Shown one piece after another: positions 1-5,668 of a stretch of DNA of 11,424 nt. Each line of letters starts with the position of its first letter. Position 1 is the stretch's first letter. The notes under the pieces are model-generated. The model saw nothing but the letters and a program-made list of their open reading frames with translations. It did no database searches and was not told where the DNA came from. The stretch lies in the NCBI GenBank assembly GCA_934401725.1, contig CAKRSS010000059.1, positions 1-11,424 of the forward strand, read 5' to 3'. Both the position numbers and the translations under genes were made by a program. The stretch comes from an uncultured Eubacteriales bacterium. GTDB lineage: Bacteria > Bacillota > Clostridia > Oscillospirales > CAG-272.

Positions 1-286
1 TAGTGGAGTTATCTGTCCCACTCCCGAGAATTTCCCCGCAACACGGGTAAATTCTCCGACGTCTGGCTTATGCTTGTTGAGTGGGAGTGAAAACAGGCCG
101 AATAGTGGAGTTATCTGTCCCACTCCCGAGAATTTTCCCGCAACACGGGTAAATTCTCCGACGTCTGGCTTATGCTTATTGAGTGGGAGTGAAAACAGGC
201 CGAATAGTGGAGTTATCTGTCCCACTCCCGAGAATTTCCCCGCAACACGGGTAAATTCTCCGACGTCTGGCTTATGCTTGTCGAGT
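1..286. repeat. 102-bp tandem repeat, about 2.8 copies
   Basis: Copies start at 1, 103 and 205, exactly 102 bp apart. The first two differ at only two positions (C/T at 34 versus 136, G/A at 76 versus 178), and the third matches until about 281-286, where it runs into the ribosome binding site of the next gene. The array probably continues left of the window. Each unit holds a hairpin (26-56, 128-158, 230-260): 8-bp arms GAGAATTT/AAATTCTC, one mismatch, then CCCG/CGGG around loop CAACA. A second inverted repeat, GAGTGGGA/TCCCACTC, spans each unit junction (79-86 with 118-125; 181-188 with 220-227). The C/T change at 34/136 sits in the stem mismatch and leaves the fold intact. No promoter is convincing here. 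Function unknown; recent amplification is inferred from the near identity. Confidence 0.93.
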
Positions 287-314
287 TACAGTAAAACTCA
301 AGGAGGCCGTTTCC

Positions 315-839
315 ATGAAAAAAGTGTTGGCTCTGACGCTGTGCGTGACGCTGTGCGTCTTCCTTCTGGCCGCGCTCTGCGGCTGCGCGGACGCGCCCGC
401 GAGACCCGAGACAAACCTTGAATTCTGGATTGCCGAGAACGTCGACGGGACGGATTTCTCGGGCTACCGTCAGCGCTACGGCATAATGGGCGGCCGGGAA
501 TACTACGGCTCGGGCTACGTCCCGACCGTCGACGGGAACGGCGAGCAGCGCGACCCCGAGCACTGCGTCATATACACCGTGACATCCTACCCCGACTACT
601 CGAGCGGTCGGCAGCACGTCACGCGCATCACCATAACCGACCCCGCCGTCAGCGTTTACGGAATCTGCGTCGACTCCTCCGCCGCCGAGGTCGCGGCGGC
701 CATGGAGCGCGGCGGCTTCAGACTCCGCGAGGGCGAGGGCGGCGTCACCTACGTCAGGGGGCGCTTTTCCGTCCGGTTTTCGGAGGGCTGCATCGTGATA
801 GCCGCCGAGGTCAGCAACAGACTCGGCATACGGTTCTGA
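315..839 (+). CDS. Small secreted lipoprotein, unknown function
   Basis: The 174-residue product begins with a lipoprotein signal peptide: charged MKK, a hydrophobic stretch over residues 4-20, and a lipobox ending LCGC with the lipidated cysteine at residue 24. It should therefore be anchored outside the membrane. The start is supported by AGGAGG at 301-306, eight bases upstream. The mature part is mostly polar. Its last 70 residues show a pattern (ITDPAVSVYGICVDSSAAEV, then short beta-like segments) that resembles small Firmicutes envelope lipoproteins with a BamE-like 'set-then-turn' layout, but this is only a resemblance and no family is assigned. The stop lies 29 bases before the membrane-protein gene, so the two are probably co-transcribed. 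The promoter is not recognisable because the tandem repeat occupies the upstream region. Confidence 0.85.
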   Translation: MKKVLALTLCVTLCVFLLAALCGCADAPARPETNLEFWIAENVDGTDFSGYRQRYGIMGGREYYGSGYVPTVDGNGEQRDPEHCVIYTVTSYPDYSSGRQHVTRITITDPAVSVYGICVDSSAAEVAAAMERGGFRLREGEGGVTYVRGRFSVRFSEGCIVIAAEVSNRLGIRF

Positions 840-868
840 ACCACCGCCATATGGGAGGAGAGCTGAAG

Positions 869-2290
869 ATGAAAAAATTTCTCGGCACAGTCTATGACCG
901 CAGGTGCGTTTGGCACAACGCCGTCTTTTTCGGCGTTGTTATCGCCGCGCTGATACTTTGCGTTGTCGTTGAGGGCGGGGTTGACGACAACCTCGAATAC
1001 CCGCTCAAAAATGTCTTTCTTCAGAACGACCAGTACGCCGTCCAGTTCAGCGCCTTTCTGCACGGACAGATAGCGCTCGAGGCCGTCCCCGACCGGGCGC
1101 TCGCCGAGCTCGAAAACCCCTACGACCCCGAGCAGCGCGAGGGCATAAGCCACCTCTACGACACCGCCTACTACAACGGGCACTACTACTCCTACTTCGG
1201 CATCGCGCCGATATTTCTTGTCTACTACCCGGTTTATTTTCTGACCGGGACGATAGCCTCGCGGACGCTGACCTGCCTCATTCTCGGGCTGCTGGCCGTG
1301 ATATTCGTCGCGCTGGCATACCGCGAGGTGGTATTCCGCTTCTGCGACGGGCCGAACCTGCTTCTCACCGCGGCGGGACTTGTCGGGGTGACGGCCGCGT
1401 CGGGCGTCTACGTGGGGCTGCTCTACTCCGACGTCTACTACATACCCGTGCTGTCGGCACTCGCCTGTTCGTCGGCGTTTATCTACCTCGGCTTCCGCGC
1501 CATGCGGACGCAGAGGCTGGTTCCGCGCGCCGTTTTTCTCGTCGCGGCGGCGCTGGCGCTGATGCTCACCGTCTGGTCGCGGCCGTCGGTGGCGGTCATG
1601 TGCCTCATGATACTGCCGCTTTTCATCGGCTTTGCGGTAAAAATACGCCGCTACACACTGCGCGAGGGACTTATCACGATAGCGTCCTTCGTCCTGCCGC
1701 TCGCACTCGGAGCCGCCGCCGTGATGGCCTACAACGGCGCGCGCTTTTCCTCTCCCTTCGATTTCGGGGCGCGCTGGCAGTTCACGGTGAGCGACATCTC
1801 GCAGAACAAGGTCGAGCTGGCGCTCTTTATCCCGTCGCGCTGCTCCTTCTTCCTGCAGGCGCCCGACAATCAGAAGGCGTTTCCGTTTGTCATATGGTCG
1901 AATTTCCGCTTTGTGCCGTTTGACAACTCGGTGCGGTATTTTTACAACGCGAAGTCGGTCGGCGCGTTTGCCTTCGGGCTTCCGCTCGCCTCGCTGCTCG
2001 CACCCACGGCAGCGGATTTCAGGCGGGACTGGGTAAAGTCGGCGACTTTTATCGCCGTACCGCTGCTCGCGGTCACGGTGGCGTTTTTCGACTACTGCAT
2101 CGGCGGCGTGAATTTCCGCTACCTGCTCGATTTTCTGCCGATTCTCTCGATCACCTCGGCCGTTCTCTGCCTTGGTCTGCACGAGGGGGCGACGGGACGC
2201 GTGCGCGCCTCGCTCGCGCTGGCGTCGCTGCTGCTTTTCGGTATGTCTGTCGTCATGTGCCTCGGCGTAATGTCCGGAAAGTCGGCGTGA
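869..2290 (+). CDS. Polytopic membrane protein, GT-C glycosyltransferase-like
   Basis: The 473-residue product is very hydrophobic, with roughly ten or more membrane segments; the first is near residues 16-34. After it comes an extracytoplasmic loop of about 60 residues containing NPYD (83-86), then the motif DTAYYNGHYYSYFGIAP (98-114) leading into the next membrane segment. A large first outer loop followed by many helices is the layout of GT-C lipid-linked-sugar glycosyltransferases, and the YYNG-YYSYFG pattern recurs in uncharacterised Firmicutes membrane proteins of this kind. The exact family is not assigned and the catalytic acid cannot be named with confidence. I chose ATG 869 over an in-frame ATG at 851, because GGAGGAG at 854-860 is a well-placed ribosome binding site for 869 and would lie inside the coding region if translation began at 851. 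It probably shares a transcript with the lipoprotein gene upstream. Confidence 0.8.
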   Translation: MKKFLGTVYDRRCVWHNAVFFGVVIAALILCVVVEGGVDDNLEYPLKNVFLQNDQYAVQFSAFLHGQIALEAVPDRALAELENPYDPEQREGISHLYDTAYYNGHYYSYFGIAPIFLVYYPVYFLTGTIASRTLTCLILGLLAVIFVALAYREVVFRFCDGPNLLLTAAGLVGVTAASGVYVGLLYSDVYYIPVLSALACSSAFIYLGFRAMRTQRLVPRAVFLVAAALALMLTVWSRPSVAVMCLMILPLFIGFAVKIRRYTLREGLITIASFVLPLALGAAAVMAYNGARFSSPFDFGARWQFTVSDISQNKVELALFIPSRCSFFLQAPDNQKAFPFVIWSNFRFVPFDNSVRYFYNAKSVGAFAFGLPLASLLAPTAADFRRDWVKSATFIAVPLLAVTVAFFDYCIGGVNFRYLLDFLPILSITSAVLCLGLHEGATGRVRASLALASLLLFGMSVVMCLGVMSGKSA

Positions 2291-2316
2291 GCGACGCGCA
2301 AAAACGCCGTCGCATA

Positions 2317-2345
2317 TTGACAAATCCCGCCGTTTGTGATACACT
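2317..2345 (+). promoter_or_regulatory. Sigma-A promoter for the DUF6198 gene
   Basis: TTGACA (2317-2322), 17-bp spacer, TACACT (2340-2345) preceded by an extended -10 TG at 2337-2338. It sits just after the stop of the membrane-protein gene. The predicted transcript start near 2352 gives a leader of about 130 bases before ATG 2481. The -35 context TTGACAAATC is identical to that of the AraC promoter at 3135. Confidence 0.7.
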
Positions 2346-2351
2346 GAAGGC

Positions 2352-2458
2352 ACAAAACCGGTATGGATTTTTCTGAGACACAGGAGCTGTGCCCGTGCGG
2401 CACGCGCGCTCATTTTTCGCCATACACCCGCGGCGGCGGGTGTATGGCTGTTTTAATT
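2352..2458 (+). promoter_or_regulatory. Structured 5' leader, candidate attenuator or riboswitch
   Basis: Two stem-loops are visible. The first (2384-2411) pairs GAGC with GCTC and GTGCC (2389-2393) with GGCAC (2399-2403), and is followed by ATTTTT at 2412-2417. The second (2419-2448) has perfect 13-bp arms GCCATACACCCGC and GCGGGTGTATGGC around loop GGCG, followed by TGTTTTAATT, a weak U-tract. An upstream segment GGTATGG (2360-2366) is complementary, with one bulged base, to the left arm of the second hairpin (CCATACACC, 2420-2428), so it could compete with that hairpin. This is the layout of a switch that chooses between terminator and antiterminator. I do not recognise a known riboswitch core; an isolated CTGAGA (2373-2378) lacks the rest of a TPP element. 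Confidence 0.5.
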
Positions 2459-2480
2459 CGGAGGAAAATCGGAGGAAAAT
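2459..2480 (+). repeat. Duplicated ribosome binding site, 11 bp x 2
   Basis: CGGAGGAAAAT occurs twice back to back (2459-2469 and 2470-2480), and the second copy abuts ATG 2481. Both contain GGAGG. The downstream copy has the usable spacing (five bases); the upstream copy is 16 bases from the ATG and may act as a standby site or be neutral. Confidence 0.95.
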
Positions 2481-3065
2481 ATGACAGACGAAAAAACCAA
2501 AGCGCCCGTGCGTGGCGCGGACAGAAAGCTCAGAATCCCCGGCGAGCTCGCCTACATAGCGGCGATAGCGCTCCTGTCGTTCGCGGTGGCCATGCTCTCC
2601 GCCGCCGACTTCGGCATCTCCACCATAGTCGCACCGGCCTACCTGCTCAGTCTCCGGACGTCCGTCCTCACCTTCGGGCAGGCCGAGTACGTCATACAGG
2701 CGGGGGTGTTTGTCGTGCTCTGCATTGTTCTGCGAAGGTTCCGGCTCGTCTACCTGTCCTCCTTCGCGACCTGCCTCATATACGGCTTTGTTCTCGATCT
2801 GTGGCGCAGAATTCCGTTTTTCAACCCCACGGTGACGCCGCCCGGCAGCATGGCACTGTGGCTGCGGATTGTCATGTTTATCCTCATCTGCCTCGCGGCG
2901 AGCGTCGTAATGACCCTCGTTTTCTTCGGCGAGTTCCGCGGCATCAGCTGGGGCACCATCGTCATGGCGCTCATCAACGGCACTATAATCGGGCAGTTCT
3001 CGACCCTGCTCGACCGCACGTGCGACTTCCCCGCATGGCTGCCGGGGGGGGGAGGGGGAGTTTGA
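2481..3065 (+). CDS. YczE/YitT-like membrane protein (DUF6198 type)
   Basis: The 194-residue product has about five membrane segments after a short charged N-terminus (MTDEKTKAPVRGADRK). The order is: helix with a small-residue AVAMLSAADFGIST turn, a loop SVLTFGQAEYVIQ, helix, RRFRLVYLSSFATCLIYGFVLDLW, a short loop, then two more helices. This matches my memory of DUF6198/YczE-like integral membrane proteins of Firmicutes, whose substrate is unknown. It has its own promoter and a structured leader, so it is probably conditionally expressed. The C-terminus is odd: codons near 3044-3060 form G9-A-G5 and encode Pro-Gly5-Val before the stop. One G fewer would give a charged tail (EGEFELLTADKNIRSP) ending at 3102, which looks more protein-like. 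The true C-terminus may therefore be frameshifted by sequencing error or slippage. Confidence 0.78.
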   Translation: MTDEKTKAPVRGADRKLRIPGELAYIAAIALLSFAVAMLSAADFGISTIVAPAYLLSLRTSVLTFGQAEYVIQAGVFVVLCIVLRRFRLVYLSSFATCLIYGFVLDLWRRIPFFNPTVTPPGSMALWLRIVMFILICLAASVVMTLVFFGEFRGISWGTIVMALINGTIIGQFSTLLDRTCDFPAWLPGGGGGV

Positions 3066-3134
3066 GCTGCTCACTGCCGATAAGAACATTCGCTCCCCAT
3101 AATCTCCCGCCGCACCGAAAGCCCGCCCCCCTTG

Positions 3135-3163
3135 TTGACAAATCACCCTTTTCGGATTATAAT
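3135..3163 (+). promoter_or_regulatory. Consensus sigma-A promoter for AraC regulator 1
   Basis: TTGACA (3135-3140), 17-bp spacer, TATAAT (3158-3163): both hexamers are perfect. It is followed by a short leader and AGGAGG at 3182-3187. It shows that the regulator starts at 3197 and is not an extension of a longer open frame from 2363. Confidence 0.9.
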
Positions 3164-3196
3164 CTAATTACTACGAATGACAGGAGGGCCTCTGAG

Positions 3197-4000
3197 ATGA
3201 CTGAACCGCACGCTGAATACCTTAACCTGCACAGCATACCGGAGTATGAATATTTGTCATTCAAGCACTTCGCGCCGGGAGAGCGCCATACCTTCCGGAC
3301 GAACGAGAAAAACATTCTTCTCATCGTCACACGCGGGACGCTTAGCTTTGAGGAAAACGGCGTGCCCGTGCGGATACACGAAAACGAGTATTATATCCAA
3401 GTGAAGGGAAAATATCAGACAGGCAACATTCCGTCAGAGGAGGCAAACTACTTCTTTTTGAACTTCAACGGCGAGCTTACGTGCAACCCCAAAAACAATC
3501 TGCCAATCCGAGGAACATTCGACCACGAAAAAATCGTCGGCATGTGCGAGGCTCTGTACGCGGAGGAACAGAAACGCAAATCAGGACTGCCGCACCTCCC
3601 GCGGCCCGAACGTCAGATGATGTTTTTCGACATGCTGAATATTCTGCTTGTAAAGAACAATCCTGAAGCACAGCAGACATCCGTGGCCTCAAGGATCGCC
3701 GATTATGTGAACTCGCACTTCAAAGAAAACATAACTCTTGACTCGCTCTGCGGTGTATTCTCGTATTCGAGAGACTACATCATCCACATATTCAGAGAGG
3801 AGTTCGCCGTAACACCGTATCAGTACATTCTGCAGCGCCGCATAAACTACGTCAAACACATGCTGGACACAACGGACATCCCCATCCACGACCTCGCCAT
3901 TGACGGCGGTTTTGACGACGTTCACAAGCTGTATTACCTTTTCAAAAAAGACATCGGCATGACGCCCGGCGAATACCGTCGTTCAAAACACGCCAATTAA
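3197..4000 (+). CDS. AraC-family transcriptional regulator 1
   Basis: The 267-residue product has an N-terminal cupin-like ligand-sensing part (about residues 30-95, with ILLIVTRGTLSFEENG and HENEYYIQVKGKYQTG) and a C-terminal AraC/XylS DNA-binding domain (about 165-263). The latter shows both helix-turn-helix units and the family signature ending FKKDIGMTPGEYRR. Start 3197 is set by AGGAGG at 3182-3187 and the consensus promoter; the open frame extends upstream but that part is only a shadow of the DUF6198 gene. It is followed by an intrinsic terminator and then the promoter of the lipoprotein-GH127-binding-protein operon, which it probably controls in response to a sugar (inference). It is a clear paralogue of the regulator at 9345: roughly half the residues match along the whole length, while the DNA-recognition helices differ. 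Its base composition is less GC-rich than the genes to its left. Confidence 0.95.
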   Translation: MTEPHAEYLNLHSIPEYEYLSFKHFAPGERHTFRTNEKNILLIVTRGTLSFEENGVPVRIHENEYYIQVKGKYQTGNIPSEEANYFFLNFNGELTCNPKNNLPIRGTFDHEKIVGMCEALYAEEQKRKSGLPHLPRPERQMMFFDMLNILLVKNNPEAQQTSVASRIADYVNSHFKENITLDSLCGVFSYSRDYIIHIFREEFAVTPYQYILQRRINYVKHMLDTTDIPIHDLAIDGGFDDVHKLYYLFKKDIGMTPGEYRRSKHAN

Positions 4001-4013
4001 AACCGAACACCTC

Positions 4014-4053
4014 AAACTCTTAAGTCTCAAAAAACGGGACTTAAGAGTTTTTT
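4014..4053 (+). terminator. Intrinsic terminator after AraC regulator 1
   Basis: Perfect 13-bp arms AAACTCTTAAGTC (4014-4026) and GACTTAAGAGTTT (4038-4050) enclose an 11-base loop. The T-run reaches 4053. It begins 13 bases after the stop codon and separates the regulator from the downstream operon. Confidence 0.93.
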
Positions 4054-4081
4054 GTACGCTGTCACATACGGTACGATGGGA

Positions 4082-4109
4082 ATTTTTCATAAGAAAAAAC
4101 GGATTTTTC
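4082..4109 (+). promoter_or_regulatory. Candidate AraC operator half-sites
   Basis: ATTTTTC occurs at 4082-4088 and 4103-4109, exactly 21 bp (two helical turns) apart, and again at 4210-4216 just before the -35 region. The first copy also forms an inverted repeat TTTTTC-ATAA-GAAAAA (4083-4098). Direct half-sites two turns apart upstream of a weak -35 are typical for AraC-family activators. The motif is AT-rich and short, so chance is a real alternative. Confidence 0.3.
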
Positions 4110-4217
4110 GACATATAGCCTGTTCTCGCAAGAAGAAATCTGCATAATATCGTAAACATCGTCGCCATTTCGGCCGGATTAGGTAAATTTTTTTGAATGA
4201 CTATCCTATATTTTTCA

Positions 4218-4246
4218 TTGTTTTTGTCGGTGCCTGAATCTATAAT
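4218..4246 (+). promoter_or_regulatory. Promoter of the lipoprotein-GH127-SBP operon
   Basis: Perfect -10 TATAAT (4241-4246) with a poor -35 TTGTTT (4218-4223) at 17-bp spacing. A good -10 with a weak -35 suggests dependence on an activator, which fits the adjacent AraC genes. The transcript would start near 4253, giving a leader of about 30 bases. Confidence 0.68.
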
Positions 4247-4282
4247 GAAGCTACCGAATATTTTGAGAAGGAGAAAAAAACA

Positions 4283-5587
4283 ATGAAAAAGTTAATGTCT
4301 ATCGTGCTTGCCGTAGCTACGGTCGCCTGCCTTATGTCCTCCTGCGGCGGAGGGGGAGACGGCTCCGGAGCGACGGTATCGACCACACCCCATGAGACCA
4401 CTACGGTCCCCGAAACAACTCCGCCTCCCGCCGAAACGCCCCCAGGCACCGACTCTGCCACCGATTCTGTGCCCGTCACCTCGCCCGACGAGACCTCCGT
4501 CCCCCAGCCCCCGGCCGAAGGCATTGTCCAGGACGCGGACGAATTTCCGAACTCCGCGCTCGAGTTTACTTTCTCAACCGAAAAGGACTACTACAAGGAC
4601 GGCGAGACCGTCGATCTGAATGTCATGATAAAGAACCGCACACTCATCGGGCAGAAGGACCTCTCCTTCGCGCTCTCGGTTCCGGCAGGACTCAAAATCA
4701 TCTCGGGCGCGACAATTACCGCTGACGAAATCGCCGCGGGAGGTGAGATCGAGCACAAAGTCACGCTCGCCGTCGACTCCGGCGCAGCCGCAGTCGGGAC
4801 TGCAACACCCGGCACCAGGACGCCCGGCCGTTGGTACGCAGATTACAGCAAAAACCACAAAATCGGCATCAACGGAAACATCGTCAGTCTCACGCTCAAC
4901 GGCTATCACGCCGTGAATGCCGATCCCTCGCTTGTCGGCACCGTCAACATCGGAACTCTCAACGCCAAGGGCTCGGCGCTGATTATTGACGACATAAAAA
5001 TTGTCGCCAACAGCGACGGCCGCATCATTTACGAAAACGATTTCGAGTCCGCCGACGCCATGGACCGTGACCTCGAATACATAATTTTCAACAACATCAA
5101 GGCCGGCTACGATAATGCCGACCCCGCCTCCCTCAAGGCCGCGTGGAGCATTGTCGAGAACGACGGCAACAAGGCCCTTTACGTTGCCTGCGCCGAGACC
5201 GATTACGGCCCCACTGTTCAGGTCGCAAACCTTGACTCGCTGTGCGACTACACCTTTACCTTCAGATTTCTTGACGGCGACGGCGGCGGGCAGTTCTGCG
5301 CGCCGAGAGTTGGTGTGCAGGTCGTTCTCCCGGACGCCAAAGACAAGGTAACATGCCAGGGCTATCAGTGGGTTCTCGGCGGTTGGAACAACAGCAAGAC
5401 GGTTTTTCAGCAGTACCGGCTCAAGGCGGACGGCTCGGCAATGGAGCGCCCCGCCGTATGCAACCCTGAATATGCCACCTTCAGCTACACCGACTGGCTT
5501 GACTGCAAGCTGGTCGTCACGGCGGACAAACTCTCCGCTTACGTTGACGGTGAGCTTTACCTCGAATACAGCCCCGTTGAAAAATAA
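4283..5587 (+). CDS. Surface lipoprotein with LamG/jelly-roll-like domains
   Basis: The 434-residue product has a lipoprotein signal ending LMSSC (lipidated Cys21), a Gly patch, then a Thr/Pro/Glu-rich spacer (about 30-80) that would hold it away from the membrane. Residues 88-165 resemble a CARDB/immunoglobulin-like beta domain (YKDGETVDLNVMIKN, then LSFALSVPAGLKI). Residues 184-243 look like the second half of a concanavalin/LamG-like fold (HKIGINGNIVSLTLNGYHAV through IIDDIKIV), and 247-434 like the first part of another (IIYENDFESAD to LVVTADKLSAYVDGELYLEY), which stops without the usual last strands. A role in holding carbohydrate at the cell surface is inferred. AAGGAG at 4268-4273 supports the start. 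It is first in the operon with the GH127 enzyme, 81 bases downstream. It could also be a larger protein that has lost internal and terminal parts. Confidence 0.85.
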   Translation: MKKLMSIVLAVATVACLMSSCGGGGDGSGATVSTTPHETTTVPETTPPPAETPPGTDSATDSVPVTSPDETSVPQPPAEGIVQDADEFPNSALEFTFSTEKDYYKDGETVDLNVMIKNRTLIGQKDLSFALSVPAGLKIISGATITADEIAAGGEIEHKVTLAVDSGAAAVGTATPGTRTPGRWYADYSKNHKIGINGNIVSLTLNGYHAVNADPSLVGTVNIGTLNAKGSALIIDDIKIVANSDGRIIYENDFESADAMDRDLEYIIFNNIKAGYDNADPASLKAAWSIVENDGNKALYVACAETDYGPTVQVANLDSLCDYTFTFRFLDGDGGGQFCAPRVGVQVVLPDAKDKVTCQGYQWVLGGWNNSKTVFQQYRLKADGSAMERPAVCNPEYATFSYTDWLDCKLVVTADKLSAYVDGELYLEYSPVEK

Positions 5588-5596
5588 AGCTTCCGC

Positions 5597-5628
5597 CGCT
5601 TCTTACAGGCGGCCGCCTGTAAGAAGCG
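5597..5628. other. Perfect 32-bp palindrome between lipoprotein and GH127 genes
   Basis: CGCTTCTTACAGGCGG is followed directly by its exact reverse complement, 10 bases after the lipoprotein stop. As RNA it would fold into about 14 bp with a GGCC loop. There is no T-run after it, so it is not a standard intrinsic terminator. It may stabilise or process the upstream message, lower expression of the GH127 gene relative to the lipoprotein, or bind a protein dimer. Confidence 0.9.
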
Positions 5629-5668
5629 CTCTCAAAACCGATGCACTCGAAAGGAACCACCCCAGGCA

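Noticed and set aside
1..286. CRISPR array
   Set aside because: The units are continuous near-identical repeats with no variable spacers, and no cas gene is present.
74..421. Open frame encoding a protein with 34-residue repeats
   Set aside because: The period exists only because 102 is divisible by three; the frame has no ribosome binding site and runs out of frame into the real lipoprotein gene at 315.
851..868. Earlier start of the membrane protein
   Set aside because: The ribosome binding site GGAGGAG lies inside this stretch and is ideally placed for ATG 869.
2373..2378. TPP riboswitch suggested by CTGAGA
   Set aside because: The other conserved TPP segments are absent and the downstream gene is not a thiamine gene.
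749..2413. Long minus-strand open frame
   Set aside because: An antisense shadow of the GC-rich membrane-protein gene; its product is rich in Arg, His and Glu with no domain pattern.
2363..3196. N-terminal extension of AraC regulator 1, or a fusion protein
   Set aside because: It is out of frame with the DUF6198 gene, gives Arg/Pro/His-rich nonsense, and the promoter at 3135 and AGGAGG at 3182 define a separate start at 3197.
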